Shown: positions 28,148-36,699 of the stretch, one piece after another
How the letters are laid out: each line of letters opens with the position of its first letter
Position numbering within the stretch: position 1 is the stretch's first letter
NCBI RefSeq assembly: GCF_000185725.2
Contig: NZ_KI391954.1
Span: forward strand, 1,460,185 to 1,524,184
Source: Segniliparus rugosus ATCC BAA-974
GTDB lineage: Bacteria; Actinomycetota; Actinomycetes; Mycobacteriales; Mycobacteriaceae
Reading direction: 5' to 3'
Length of the DNA stretch: 64,000 nucleotides
The notes under the pieces: model-generated
What the model was told of the DNA's origin: nothing
Databases searched by the model: none
What the model saw: only the letters and a program-made list of their open reading frames with translations
Position numbers and translations under genes: made by a program

Positions 28148-29521
28148 TTACTTCGAGCCGTTGCCCAACGAGGCGATCAGCCGGTCCACCCGCTCGTCAA
28201 CGGCCTTGAACGGATCCTTGCACAGCACGGTGCGCTGCGCCTGGTCGTTGAGCTTGAGATGCACCCAGTCCACGGTGAAGTCCCGGCCCGCCTCGGTCGC
28301 GGCGGTGATGAACTCGCCCCGCAGCCGCGCGCGCGTGGTCTGCGGGGCGACCTCTTTCGCCGTCTCGACCTCGTCGTCGTCCACGACCGTCGACACCAGC
28401 CCGCGTTTGCGCAAGATGTCGAACACGCCTCGCCCGCGCTTGATGTCGTGATAGGCGAGGTCGAGCTGGGCGATCTTCGGATGGGTGAGGTCGAAGCCGT
28501 GCTTCTCCTCGTAGCGCTGGAAAAGCTTGCGCTTGATGATCCAATCAATCTCGGTGTCCACCTTGGCGAAGTCCTGCGACTCCACCGCGTCGAGCACTCG
28601 GCCCCACAGGTCGACGACGGAGGAGAGCTCGCTGGACGACTCGGTCGAGTTCAAGTACTCCACGGCCTTGTTGTGGTATTCGCGTTGGATCTCCAGCGCG
28701 GACGCGTGCCTGCCGCCGACCAGACGCACCTGCCGCATCCCCGTGGTGTCGTGGCTGACTTCGCGGATCGCCCGGATCGGGTTGTCGAGCGCGTAGTCGC
28801 GGAACGCGACGCCCGCCTCGATCATCTCCAGGATGAGAGCGGTGGAGCCGACTTTGAGCAGGGTCGTCGGCTCGGCCATGTTCGAGTCGCCGACGATGAC
28901 GTGCAGGCGCCGATACAGCTCCGCGTCGGCGTGCGGCTCGTCGCGGGTGTTGATGATCGGGCGCGACCGGGTGGTCGCGGAAGACACGCCCTCCCAGATG
29001 TGCTCGGCGCGCTGCGAGAGGCAGTAGCGCGCCTCCTTCGGGGTGGAGAGCACCTTGCCCGCGCCGCAGATGAGCTGCCTGGTCACCAGGAACGGCAACA
29101 GCACGTCGGAAACTCGGGAGAACTCCCCGGCGCGCACGACGAGGTAGTTCTCGTGGCAGCCGTACGAGTTGCCGGTGGAGTCGGTGTTGTTCTTGAACAG
29201 GTACACGTCCCCGCCGATGCCCTCCTCCGCGAGCGAGGCCTCCGCTTCGAGCAAAAGCCCCTCGAGGATCCGCTCTCCCGACCGGTCGTGCGCGACGAGC
29301 TGGCGCAGGCTGTCGCATTCGGCGGTCGCGTACTCGGGGTGCGAGCCCACGTCGAGATACAGCCGGGAGCCGTTGGGCAGGAACACGTTCGAGCTGCGGC
29401 CCCAGCACACCACTTTGCGGAACAGGTAGCGGGCCACCTCGTCCGGGCTGAGGCGTCGGTGGCCCTTGAACATGCAGGTGACCCCGTACTCGGTTTCGAT
29501 GCCCATGATCCGGCGGCGCAT
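28148..29521 (-). CDS. pafA: Pup--protein ligase PafA
   Basis: 457 residues. It uses ATP to attach the C-terminal Glu of Pup to lysines of target proteins. The sequence starts [20 protein letters not shown] and contains the nucleotide/metal-binding [39 protein letters not shown] and [19 protein letters not shown] regions, nearly identical to M. tuberculosis PafA. The C-terminal domain ends [20 protein letters not shown]. In M. tuberculosis pafA lies some genes away from prcA; here it follows prcA after 45 bases on the same strand, with its own probable leaderless promoter. Confidence 0.97.
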   Translation of the reverse strand: MRRRIMGIETEYGVTCMFKGHRRLSPDEVARYLFRKVVCWGRSSNVFLPNGSRLYLDVGSHPEYATAECDSLRQLVAHDRSGERILEGLLLEAEASLAEEGIGGDVYLFKNNTDSTGNSYGCHENYLVVRAGEFSRVSDVLLPFLVTRQLICGAGKVLSTPKEARYCLSQRAEHIWEGVSSATTRSRPIINTRDEPHADAELYRRLHVIVGDSNMAEPTTLLKVGSTALILEMIEAGVAFRDYALDNPIRAIREVSHDTTGMRQVRLVGGRHASALEIQREYHNKAVEYLNSTESSSELSSVVDLWGRVLDAVESQDFAKVDTEIDWIIKRKLFQRYEEKHGFDLTHPKIAQLDLAYHDIKRGRGVFDILRKRGLVSTVVDDDEVETAKEVAPQTTRARLRGEFITAATEAGRDFTVDWVHLKLNDQAQRTVLCKDPFKAVDERVDRLIASLGNGSK

Positions 29522-29527
29522 TGTCTT

Positions 29528-29533
29528 AGTTTA
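29528..29533 (-). promoter_or_regulatory. -10 box of a leaderless promoter for pafA
   Basis: TAAACT (minus strand) ends 6 nt before the ATG at 29521. It lies in the 45-base gap after prcA. Confidence 0.6.
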
Positions 29534-29549
29534 CCTACATTCTTTGTCC

Positions 29550-29564
29550 GAGAGCCGGGCTCTC
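29550..29564 (-). terminator. Short perfect hairpin after prcA
   Basis: GAGAGCC-C-GGCTCTC (minus strand), starting two bases after the prcA stop. There is no U-tract, so it may be an attenuator or a processing/pausing signal and not a strong terminator. Confidence 0.35.
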
Positions 29565-29566
29565 CC

Positions 29567-30331
29567 CTATTGCTCCGCGTCCGGTTGCTCCGGCTCCGCC
29601 GGTTGCGGGTCGGCAGGACGCGGCAGCAGCTCGGCCAACGCCGCTTGGCCCAGCCTGCGGAACGCGCGCCTGGGCCGGGCCCGTTCGAGGACGGCGACCT
29701 CGAGGTCCGATGCTTCGAGCTCGCGCGGCTCAGGAGCTTTGCCGTTCCCGGTCGGCGCGGGCTGGCGCAGCGCGTCCACCGCGAAGCCCAGCGCCTCGCG
29801 CAGACCGGCCTCGGGCGCGTAGCTCTCCTTCATCGCGGTGGAGATCGCGTCCGCGGTGCCGCCCATCACGATGAACTCGCGCTCGTCGGTGATCGAGCCG
29901 TCGTAGCTGATCCGGTAGAGCTGGGAGCGTCCGGCGGAGTCGGGCAGCCCGACCTCGGCCACGGCCAGCTCCACTTCGAACGGCTTGGGCTGCTCGGTGA
30001 AGGCGCCCGCGAGCGCCTGGGCGTAGGCGTTCGCGAGGGAGCGGCCCGTCACGTCGCGGCGGTCGTACTGGTAGCCCTGGGTGTCCGCGAGACGGATGCC
30101 CGCGCGGCGCAGCTGCTCGAACTCGCTGTACTTGCCGACCGCGGCGAAGCCGATCCGGTCGTAGAGCTCGGAGATCTTGCGCAGCGTGGAGGAAGGGTTC
30201 TCCGCCACGAGCAGGACGCCGCCCGCGTACGTGAGCACGATGACCGACCGGCCCCTGCCGATGCCTTTGCGGGCAAGCTCTGCGCGGTCCCGCATGATCT
30301 GCTCTGCGGGGGCATAAAACGGGAACGTCAC
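29567..30331 (-). CDS. prcA: Proteasome alpha subunit
   Basis: 254 residues from the GTG at 30331. It forms the gated outer ring of the 20S proteasome. The N-terminal [20 protein letters not shown] gate/H0 region, [39 protein letters not shown] and [11 protein letters not shown] match PrcA. A GGGAGG site stands 8 bases upstream of the GTG. Uniquely, its first eight codons and the preceding 53 bases are repeated twice upstream, so that two mini-ORFs sit between prcB and prcA (see 30328-30491). The C-terminus ends in an acidic, Pro-rich tail. Confidence 0.95.
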   Translation of the reverse strand: MTFPFYAPAEQIMRDRAELARKGIGRGRSVIVLTYAGGVLLVAENPSSTLRKISELYDRIGFAAVGKYSEFEQLRRAGIRLADTQGYQYDRRDVTGRSLANAYAQALAGAFTEQPKPFEVELAVAEVGLPDSAGRSQLYRISYDGSITDEREFIVMGGTADAISTAMKESYAPEAGLREALGFAVDALRQPAPTGNGKAPEPRELEASDLEVAVLERARPRRAFRRLGQAALAELLPRPADPQPAEPEQPDAEQ

Positions 30332-30490
30332 TTCTCAATCCTCCCGCAGTTCCGAAAGCTGCGCTGTGTCTCCGTGCCGACGGGCGCGGGGGCGTAAAAC
30401 GGGAACGTCACTTCTCAATCCTCCCGCAGTTCCGAAAGCTGCGCTGTGTCTCCGTGCCGACGGGCGCGGGGGCGTAAAACGGGAACGTCA
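30321..30490. repeat. 80-bp tandem repeat containing the prcA start region
   Basis: Two identical 80-bp units (30321-30400 and 30401-30480) plus the first ten bases of a third. Each unit carries, on the minus strand, a start codon, the first eight prcA codons, a GGGAGG ribosome-binding site and a TGA that overlaps the next start. Confidence 0.95.
30328..30411 (-). CDS. 27-residue mini-ORF 2 (prcA leader copy)
   Basis: GTG start, 27 residues: [10 protein letters not shown], then [10 protein letters not shown], then NCGRIEK. The TGA stop overlaps the prcA GTG as GTGA. The first nine residues equal those of PrcA. It arises from the 80-bp repeat. Translation is plausible because every copy has a GGGAGG site and a 4-base overlap with the next frame, but whether the peptide exists or matters is unknown. 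Confidence 0.4.
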   Translation of the reverse strand: MTFPFYAPAPVGTETQRSFRNCGRIEK

Positions 30491-30491
30491 T
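30408..30491 (-). CDS. 27-residue mini-ORF 1 (prcA leader copy)
   Basis: Its ATG (30489-30491) overlaps the prcB stop as ATGA, which was probably the original prcB-prcA junction. It encodes the same 27 residues as mini-ORF 2 and stops in a GTGA overlap with it. Ribosomes could thus pass prcB, mini-ORF 1, mini-ORF 2 and prcA by successive re-initiation. Confidence 0.4.
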   Translation of the reverse strand: MTFPFYAPAPVGTETQRSFRNCGRIEK

Positions 30492-31327
30492 GACTGGCGC
30501 CTCCTTGCTTCGAGCACCGCTTCGGCGACCTCGCCGATCTCCGCCTCGGGCACCTCTTCGCCGCCGGAGGCCTCGATCCTGATCGCGGTCGGCCACACCC
30601 GCTTCACGAAGTTCGGCCCCGCCGTCGCCGAGTCCTCCTCGCCCGCGTCCGCCAGCGCCTCGACGGCGGCGCGCAGCGCGGCCGTGCGGTCCGCCTGGGG
30701 ATCGTGCAGACGTTTGAGCGTGGAACGGGCGAAGAGCCCGCCGGAGCCGATGGAGTGATAGCCGGACTGCTCCTCGAAGCGCCCGCCCGCCGCGTCGTAG
30801 GACACGATCCGGCCTTTCGGCTCCGCGTCGTCGGGGTCGAGGCCCACCAGCAGCGGCACCGCCGCCAGGCCCTGCATCGCAGCCTCCAAGTTGCCGCGCA
30901 CCATCGCGGCCAGCCGGTTCGCCTTGCCCGAGAACGTGAGCGCGACGCCCTCGACCTTCTCGTAATGCTCCAGCTCGACCGCGAACAGCCGCACCAGCTC
31001 GAACGCGATGGCCACGGTGCCCGCGATGCCCGCCGCGCTGTACTCGTCGGTGAGGTACACCTTCTGCATCTCGTCGTGGGAGATCAAATTGCCCGACGTG
31101 GCCCTGCGGTCTCCCGCGATGAGCACGCCGCCCGCGTAGGTGAGCGCGACGATGGTCGTCCCATGCGGCAAACTGCCCGCGCCGGCCACGGGGAATTCCA
31201 CAGCCCTGTCCTCCCGGAACGGGAGCAAATGCGGGGCGTTCGCCCGCAGATGCTCGGTGAACGAGGAGGAGAGCTGGGGCTGGGAGAAGACCGAGAACGC
31301 TTCAGTCTCAGGAAGTCGCCTGCTCAC
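30488..31327 (-). CDS. prcB: Proteasome beta subunit
   Basis: 279 residues from a GTG that overlaps the pup stop (GTGA, 31324-31327). Residues 1-56 are a propeptide removed during assembly; Thr57 in [15 protein letters not shown] becomes the catalytic N-terminal threonine. Lys and Asp of the active site fall in [13 protein letters not shown] and neighbouring strands, and [18 protein letters not shown] is typical of beta subunits. It forms the inner proteolytic rings with PrcA outside. The C-terminal part is acidic ([17 protein letters not shown]). Confidence 0.96.
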   Translation of the reverse strand: MSRRLPETEAFSVFSQPQLSSSFTEHLRANAPHLLPFREDRAVEFPVAGAGSLPHGTTIVALTYAGGVLIAGDRRATSGNLISHDEMQKVYLTDEYSAAGIAGTVAIAFELVRLFAVELEHYEKVEGVALTFSGKANRLAAMVRGNLEAAMQGLAAVPLLVGLDPDDAEPKGRIVSYDAAGGRFEEQSGYHSIGSGGLFARSTLKRLHDPQADRTAALRAAVEALADAGEEDSATAGPNFVKRVWPTAIRIEASGGEEVPEAEIGEVAEAVLEARRRQS

Positions 31328-31521
31328 TGCCCGCCCTTTTGCACGTACGCGCGGACGAAGTCCTCGGCATTCTCCTCAAGCACGCCGTCGATGTCGTCGA
31401 GGAGGTCGTCGGTGTCCTCGATCGCCTTCTCAAGGCGCTCTTGGCCGCCGCCCGAGCCTGACTGCGCGAGCTCGTCGTCCTCGTCGCCGCCACCGGTGCG
31501 AGTCACCTGCTCTTGGGCCAT
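31324..31521 (-). CDS. pup: Prokaryotic ubiquitin-like protein Pup
   Basis: 65 residues from the ATG at 31521, with AGGAGG eight bases upstream. Mostly disordered, rich in Gly, Asp and Glu ([20 protein letters not shown]), with the ARC/Mpa-binding helix region ([20 protein letters not shown]) and the C-terminus AYVQKGGQ. The final Gln must be deamidated by Dop before PafA can conjugate Pup. Its stop overlaps the prcB start by four bases. A TAGGGT at 31557-31562 could be its -10 box. Confidence 0.97.
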   Translation of the reverse strand: MAQEQVTRTGGGDEDDELAQSGSGGGQERLEKAIEDTDDLLDDIDGVLEENAEDFVRAYVQKGGQ

Positions 31522-31622
31522 TGCCGCCTCCTTAGTTTTGTGTTGTGCTGCACTCAACCCTAGCGAAGGTTCCTGCGAGGCGCTTGTCGGCCTCGCCGGA
31601 CGAGGACAGAACGGCCCCCTGG

Positions 31623-31628
31623 TAGAAT
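31623..31628 (+). promoter_or_regulatory. -10 box of a leaderless promoter
   Basis: TAGAAT ends 6 nt before the ATG at 31635, in the divergent region with pup. Confidence 0.6.
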
Positions 31629-31634
31629 GGGCGC

Positions 31635-32339
31635 ATGCGAGGGCGGGGAGCGCAGTGCGCAATCGGGGCGACCGCAGTTGCGCTCATGGCAGGCGGGCTG
31701 AACGCCGACAACGCCCGCGCGGACCCGCTGCCCGACTGCCCGCCAGCGGCAGCGGAAAATCCGCCGATCCGCCATTTCGACTGCACGATGCGATCAAACG
31801 ACCAGTTGGGACTGCGCTTCGATGTGCGCTACGCGCCTGCCTCGACCGCAGGACGCGACCAGCCTGCCAATGTCACTATCGAGGTTTTCGACCGAGCAGG
31901 GGCGCATGCCCAAACCATTGTCGAGCCGCTCGAAAAAGATGCCGGAGGTTGGCCGACGCTTGTGGATGTGGACGAAGACGGACGTGACGAGATCCTCGTG
32001 CCGATCCAAGGCGTTCCTCATGGATCGAGATTCCGGTGGGCGCTCTGGCGCGCTACTGGCGAAGCCGCAGTGTTTCGCCGCCAACCCGAAATGGACGGAA
32101 TTCTCCTGTGGCATGATCCGGACGGCTACGTTGTCCTCGAAAGCATTGTGTCCTATGTTCACGTGGCCATAGCCTTTTACAAAGTGGAAGAACCAGATTT
32201 CAAACCCGTGCTGGCATTACTCGTCAACACGAAAGAGCAAGTTGGGGACGGCCGCTGCGAACTCCTCGGCGAACCTGATCTCACCGAACTCGGTATGACC
32301 TCCGAACAGGCGGAACAGGTTTTCTGCGCCAAAACATGA
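31635..32339 (+). CDS. Secreted hypothetical protein inserted between pup and dop
   Basis: 234 residues with a signal peptide (IGATAVALMAGGLNADNARA, cleavage near ARAD). The mature part is beta-rich, with one EF-hand-like acidic loop DVDEDGRDEILV (about residues 111-122) as in FG-GAP/VCBS repeats, and Cys pairs near both ends (PDCPPA, FDCTMR; GRCELLG, VFCAKT). It lies on the opposite strand and separates dop from pup, genes that are normally adjacent. The second half has visibly more A and T in third positions than its neighbours, so horizontal acquisition is likely. Function unknown. Confidence 0.65.
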   Translation: MRGRGAQCAIGATAVALMAGGLNADNARADPLPDCPPAAAENPPIRHFDCTMRSNDQLGLRFDVRYAPASTAGRDQPANVTIEVFDRAGAHAQTIVEPLEKDAGGWPTLVDVDEDGRDEILVPIQGVPHGSRFRWALWRATGEAAVFRRQPEMDGILLWHDPDGYVVLESIVSYVHVAIAFYKVEEPDFKPVLALLVNTKEQVGDGRCELLGEPDLTELGMTSEQAEQVFCAKT

Positions 32340-32414
32340 CATAGCTCCCGAAACCGAGGACACGACTCCGCCACTGTGTCTCGCATCCGTGGGAAAATCG
32401 CCTCAGCTCCCCCG

Positions 32415-33911
32415 TTAGCTGGTGAGCTTGTCGACCAGCTCCGCGGCCGACTCGACCGAGTCCAACAGCGCGCCCACGTGGGCTTTGCTGCCACGCAGCG
32501 GCTCCAAGGTCGGAATGCGCACCAAAGACTCCGCGCCGATGTCGAAGATCACCGAGTCCCAGCTCGCGGCGGCGACCTGGGGGCCGAACTTGCGCAGGCA
32601 TTCGCCCCGGAAGTAGGCCCGCGTGTTGGCCGGCGGGGTGCGCATCGCGGCGAGCACGTCCGCCTCGGCCACAAGGCGGCGCATCGAGCCGCGCGAGACG
32701 AGCCGGTTGTACAGGCCCTTGTCCAGACGCACGTCCGAGTACTGCAGATCGACGAGCTGGAGCCGGGGCGAGGCCCAGGCGAGGCCCTCGCGCTCCTTGA
32801 AGCCTTCGAGCAGCCGCAGCTTCGCGGGCCAGTCCAGCCGGTCGGCGCACAGCATGGGGTCGCGCTCGAGGAGGTCGAGGACTTCGGCCCAGACTCGGAT
32901 CACGTCGTCGGCCCGCTCGTCCGGCTCCGCGCGCTGCTCGCGGAAGGCGACAACCCGGTCGAGGTACTCCCGCTGCAGCGCGAGGCCGGTGAGCTCGCGC
33001 CCGTCCGCCAAGGCCACCACGGCGCGCAGCGACGGGTCCCGGCTGATCGTCCGCACCGCCTGCACCGGGCGGTGCAGCTTGAGGTCGGAGAAGTCCACGC
33101 CCGCTTCGATCAGGTCCAAGACCAGCGCGGTCGTGCCGACCTTGAGGTAGGTGGCGGTCTCGGCGAGGTTCGCGTCGCCGATGATGACGTGCAGGCGGCG
33201 GTATTTGTCCGCGTCGGCGTGCGGTTCGTCGCGGGTGTTGATGATCCCGCGCTTGAGCGTGGTCTCCAGGCCGACTTCGACCTCGATGTAGTCCGAGCGC
33301 TGGGCGAGCTGGAAGCCAGCCTCGTCCCCGTTCTGGCCGAGCCCGACGCGCCCCAGCCCGCAGATCACTTGCCGGGAGACGAAGAACGGGGTCAGCCCGT
33401 CCACGATCGCGACGAACGGCGTGCTGCGGTTCATGAGGTAGTTCTCGTGGCTGCCGTACGAGGCGCCTTTGCCGTCGACGTTGTTCTTGTACAGCCGCAG
33501 CACCGGCGCCCCTGGCACGCTCGCGACGTGCCGGGCGGCGGTCTCCATGACCCGCTCCCCCGCCTTGTCCCACAGCACGATGTCGAGCGGGTCGGTCACC
33601 TCGGGCGTGGAGTACTCGGGGTGCGCGTGGTCGACGTACAGCCGCGCCCCGTTGGTGAGGATCATGTTCGCCGCCCCGACCTCTTCCTCGTCGAAGATCG
33701 GCAGGACCGCGCTCGGCCTGCCGAGGTCGAAACCCCTGGCGTCCCGCAGCGGGGACTCGACCTCGTAATCCCACCGAGGGCGGCGGGACGGCAGCCCCTC
33801 AGCGGCCGCGTAGGCGAGCACCGCCTGCGTGGAAGTTGCGATGGGGTTGGTGTTGGGATCGTTCGGCGCCGAAATCCCGTATTCGATCTCGGTTCCCATG
33901 ATGCGACGCAC
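32415..33911 (-). CDS. dop: Deamidase/depupylase Dop
   Basis: 498 residues from the GTG at 33911. It deamidates the C-terminal Gln of Pup and also removes Pup from substrates. [20 protein letters not shown] at the start, the Dop-specific loop after [17 protein letters not shown] (about residues 48-75), [20 protein letters not shown] with the catalytic Asp, and [20 protein letters not shown] are present. The C-terminal domain ends [20 protein letters not shown]. It is a paralogue of PafA. It is about 0.9 kb from pup because a foreign-looking gene lies between. A TAGAGT box 8 nt before the GTG suggests near-leaderless transcription. Confidence 0.97.
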   Translation of the reverse strand: MRRIMGTEIEYGISAPNDPNTNPIATSTQAVLAYAAAEGLPSRRPRWDYEVESPLRDARGFDLGRPSAVLPIFDEEEVGAANMILTNGARLYVDHAHPEYSTPEVTDPLDIVLWDKAGERVMETAARHVASVPGAPVLRLYKNNVDGKGASYGSHENYLMNRSTPFVAIVDGLTPFFVSRQVICGLGRVGLGQNGDEAGFQLAQRSDYIEVEVGLETTLKRGIINTRDEPHADADKYRRLHVIIGDANLAETATYLKVGTTALVLDLIEAGVDFSDLKLHRPVQAVRTISRDPSLRAVVALADGRELTGLALQREYLDRVVAFREQRAEPDERADDVIRVWAEVLDLLERDPMLCADRLDWPAKLRLLEGFKEREGLAWASPRLQLVDLQYSDVRLDKGLYNRLVSRGSMRRLVAEADVLAAMRTPPANTRAYFRGECLRKFGPQVAAASWDSVIFDIGAESLVRIPTLEPLRGSKAHVGALLDSVESAAELVDKLTS

Positions 33912-33919
33912 GGAAACCC

Positions 33920-33925
33920 ACTCTA
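33920..33925 (-). promoter_or_regulatory. -10 box upstream of dop
   Basis: TAGAGT (minus strand), 8 nt before the GTG at 33911. Confidence 0.45.
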
Positions 33926-33936
33926 CCTCCTCGCCG

Positions 33937-34767
33937 TCAGGCGGGCGGGGGCGGCGCGCAAAAGGCCGAGGCTTCCCGGACGGCCTTGTCGTATCCGCCG
34001 AGATAGACCTGGACGACAGCGGAGTCTTTACGCCCGGCGAGCGCCCGCAGCAGATAGTCGACGCTGTACCCGTAATTGTCGAGCAACGTGTGCAGCTGGG
34101 GCGGCAGGCCCGAGGCCCCAGCCGCCGAGGCTGCTTTCTCCTTCGCGGAGGAAAGACCGCTGTTCGCCTGGTTCACCGCGCGCGAGACCGCGCCGCCGTC
34201 GTAGTTCCACGACGCGTCGTGCGGCAGCTCCCGCAACGGGCCGAGCGCCCCGTCGACCGTCGTGACCGCCTCCTGGAACAGACTGCACGACTCGGCCCAC
34301 GGCTCGGCAGGCGGCGGAGGCGGCTCGGCAGAAGCAGTCGGAGCCGCTGGCGGGGCGGGTTCTGCCGGAGCGGGAGCCGCCGGAGGTTCAGCCGGAGCCG
34401 GCGCGGGCTCGGCTGGCGCAGCCGGAGCCGGAGCGACGGGAACCGCTGGCTCTGCCGGCGCGGGCTCGGCGGGAGCGGTCGATTCCGCCGAGACTGGCGG
34501 CGGGGCGGGCAGTGCTGGTTCCGCAGGGGCGGGGGCTGGCGGCTCTGCCGGAGCGGGAGCCGCCGGAGGTTCAGCCGGAGCCGGAGCCGGAGCGGGCTCG
34601 GCTGGCGCAGCAGGGGCCGACGGCGCGGGGGGATCTTCCGGGGCAGGCTCCGCGGCGGCAGGGACTGCGAAAGCGAGCGCGAAGACGACAGCCGCGCTCA
34701 ACGCGGGCCGCCATGGGACATCGCGCCTTCTATCGAAAACTCTCGACAGGGCACCGTGTTCAGCCAC
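33937..34767 (-). CDS. Secreted Pro/Ala-rich protein with C-terminal helical domain
   Basis: 276 residues from the GTG at 34767, preceded by GGAG. The signal peptide is [20 protein letters not shown]. Then follow about 120 residues of Pro/Ala/Glu repeats ([15 protein letters not shown]) that should form an extended wall-spanning linker. The C-terminal 110 residues lie between two cysteines ([13 protein letters not shown] ... SAFCAPPP) and contain [20 protein letters not shown]. This domain resembles the divergently transcribed protein at 34923. A GTG further upstream (34845) is possible but would precede the signal with unrelated residues. Function unknown. Confidence 0.65.
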   Translation of the reverse strand: MAEHGALSRVFDRRRDVPWRPALSAAVVFALAFAVPAAAEPAPEDPPAPSAPAAPAEPAPAPAPAEPPAAPAPAEPPAPAPAEPALPAPPPVSAESTAPAEPAPAEPAVPVAPAPAAPAEPAPAPAEPPAAPAPAEPAPPAAPTASAEPPPPPAEPWAESCSLFQEAVTTVDGALGPLRELPHDASWNYDGGAVSRAVNQANSGLSSAKEKAASAAGASGLPPQLHTLLDNYGYSVDYLLRALAGRKDSAVVQVYLGGYDKAVREASAFCAPPPPA

Positions 34768-34858
34768 CGCGTTTCTCCGTTCGCTCACACAACTGGGGAG
34801 TTGCTGTGAGTATCGTCCAAAACCCTGCATTTCGATGACGGACACCCCGGCGAGTCCG

Positions 34859-34864
34859 TATTCT
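34859..34864 (+). promoter_or_regulatory. -10 box, transcript start predicted at an ATG (34871)
   Basis: TATTCT ends 6 nt before the ATG at 34871, which opens a 74-codon frame (MSEEDIKALGKG...) overlapping the start of the next gene out of frame. Confidence 0.4.
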
Positions 34865-34922
34865 TAATCAATGTCTGAGGAGGACATCAAGGCACTCGGC
34901 AAGGGAAGAGAGACGGAACGGC

Positions 34923-35354
34923 ATGCGCAGGCAATGGAGGCTCTTCCTCGCCCTCTCCCTCGCCTTTTGCGCGGCCCCTGCCGCCGCCGCGGACACGGAG
35001 GCGGCGTGCGCCGCGTTCTCCCAAGCCACCGCCTTGGTCAACACGGACCTCACCCCTTTCCTCGGCTTCGCCCGCAAAGAAGGCTGGAGCTATAACGACC
35101 CCGGCATGGCCGAGGCGATCCAGAAAGCCTCCGCCGGGCTCGCCCAGGCGGGGCGGGACGTGGACGCGAAACTCGCCGACACCGAGCCGGGGCCCGCGCA
35201 AAACGCGCTGCGCCACTACAGTTCCACTGCCATCGATCTCGGCCAGAAAATCTCCCGCAAAGCCGCCTTCCCCGATTTGACCTCGACCGTCGACGCCTAC
35301 AACGCGGCGGTGCACACCGCGAACGGAGCGTGCGGCCTCGGCATCGGCGGCTGA
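34923..35354 (+). CDS. Small secreted helical protein
   Basis: 143 residues with the signal peptide MRRQWRLFLALSLAFCAAPA, cleavage near AAAADTEA. The mature domain starts with a Cys (EAACAAFSQATALV) and ends with another (TANGACGLG), with EGWSYNDPGMAEAIQKASAG between them. The Cys framing and the W-[SN]-Y-[ND] motif match the C-terminal domain of the divergent gene at 33937-34767, so the two probably descend from one domain. An out-of-frame leaderless ORF begins 52 bases upstream and overlaps this gene. Function unknown. Confidence 0.65.
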   Translation: MRRQWRLFLALSLAFCAAPAAAADTEAACAAFSQATALVNTDLTPFLGFARKEGWSYNDPGMAEAIQKASAGLAQAGRDVDAKLADTEPGPAQNALRHYSSTAIDLGQKISRKAAFPDLTSTVDAYNAAVHTANGACGLGIGG

Positions 35355-35364
35355 CCGGGCACGA

Positions 35365-36419
35365 TCAGCCCGCCGCGCCGCTCCCATTCCCGCTCATCTC
35401 GGCCTGCTGCTGCGCCGTCACCAGCTGATGGACGAAAGCCAGCTTGTCGAGCACTTTCGGGGCGAGGACGAACGGGTACAGGTCCGGATGCCCCATCGAA
35501 CGGTTGATCATATTGAGCGACCAGACCAAGGGCAGCCACTCGTCGACAATCGCATTGAACCCGATCCGGCCCGGCCTCGCCTTGTCGAGCGTGACCCCGG
35601 CGGGGGCGAATCCGAACGAGGCCGCCGTGTCCAACGTGTCGCGGATGTGCAGATAGTGCGCGAACGTCTCGGCCCAGTCCTCCGCCGGGTGCATCGTCGC
35701 GTACGAGGAGACGAACTCGTCCTCCCAGCCCGCCGGGGCTCCTTCGCTGTAGTGCCGGTCCAGCGCCTCCTGGTAGTCCAGGTCCGGATCGCCGAAGAAC
35801 TCCTCGAATTCCCGGCGGTGCTCCCCCGTGCCGACCAGGACCGGGAAGTAGTAGTGCCCGATCTCGTGGCGGAAGTGGCCGAGGAGGGTCCGGTACGGCT
35901 CGGCCAGCTCGACGCGCATCTGCTCGCGGTGCACGTCGTCGCCCTCCGCGAGGTCGAGTGTGATCACGCCGTTCGCGTGCCCGGTGAGGATCTGCTGCGA
36001 ACGGCTCGACAACAGGTCGAAGGCGAGGCCGCCCTCCGGGTCCGCTTTTCTGCCCACGATCGGCAGGCCCAGCACGGAGAGCTCCAGGATCAGCCTGCGC
36101 TTCGCGTCCTCCGCCTCGGCGAACGCCTCCAGCGCCTCGAGGTCGTCGTCGCTCGGCCGGGTGCGGGTGAGGGCGCAGGACTCGCACAGCCCGTCTTCGT
36201 CGTCCACCGCCACGACCAGTTGCACCGGGCGAGATGCAGGTTGTCGCAGAGCTTGTAGTCGCGCGCGTCGACCGTGAAGCCGTCGTGGTCCTCGCCGTGG
36301 ACGAGCACGACGAGATCGCGTCGGGCGAAGAGGAAGCCGAGCTGGCTGTCGCACCCCAGGCAGAGCGAGTTCTCGAAGGAAAGCCGTTGGCCGCAGCGAG
36401 CACAGGCAAAGTCGCGCAC
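35365..36419 (-). pseudogene. Zinc-ribbon metallopeptidase (DUF2248-like), broken by one frameshift
   Basis: The N-terminal part, in one frame from the GTG at 36419, is a zinc ribbon: CARCGQRLSFENSLCLGCDS, then DNLHLARCNW. The rest is in the next frame: DDEDGLCESCALTRTRPSDD, the catalytic LGHFRHEIGHYYFPVLVG (HExxH), and WAETFAHYLHIRDTLDT with the third ligand. Joined, they give the usual 350-residue putative zinc-binding metallopeptidase. The switch falls at AACTGG (36216-36221), where one G appears to be missing; the total length (1055) is one base short of a multiple of three. All functional residues are otherwise intact, so this may be a recent mutation, a sequencing error or, less likely, frameshifting. 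Confidence 0.8.
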
Positions 36420-36424
36420 CAGAC

Positions 36425-36699
36425 AACACTAGCCCACGGAGGTGGAGCCGAGACAAAACACCAGTCCCGGCGGACTGGTTCTGGAACAGGCCCGGCGCAA
36501 ACGCTACAACAGGGGCATGCGGGCCCCTCTCACCACCATCGAAGCGTTCGCAGACCGACCGTTCGCCGCGACCCACCGCTTCATCAAGGCGAGCACAGGT
36601 CGAGCAGATCGGCGGCTACGCCCTGTTCGCGGCCGACGCGAGATCGTGTCCCTGCGGCCCCGAGCCTCCTCAGACCGATGACCTCGGGCGGGGCCGAGA
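36425..36699 (+). other. Gene-poor stretch with a possible decayed PhzF-like start
   Basis: An ATG at 36517 opens MRAPLTTIEAFADRPFAATH, which resembles the N-terminus of PhzF-family epimerases (a hydrophobic strand, then DAFTDRPF). After about 20 residues the resemblance is lost and the frame ends at 36681. It may be a remnant of a deleted gene. Nothing else is seen here. Confidence 0.25.
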
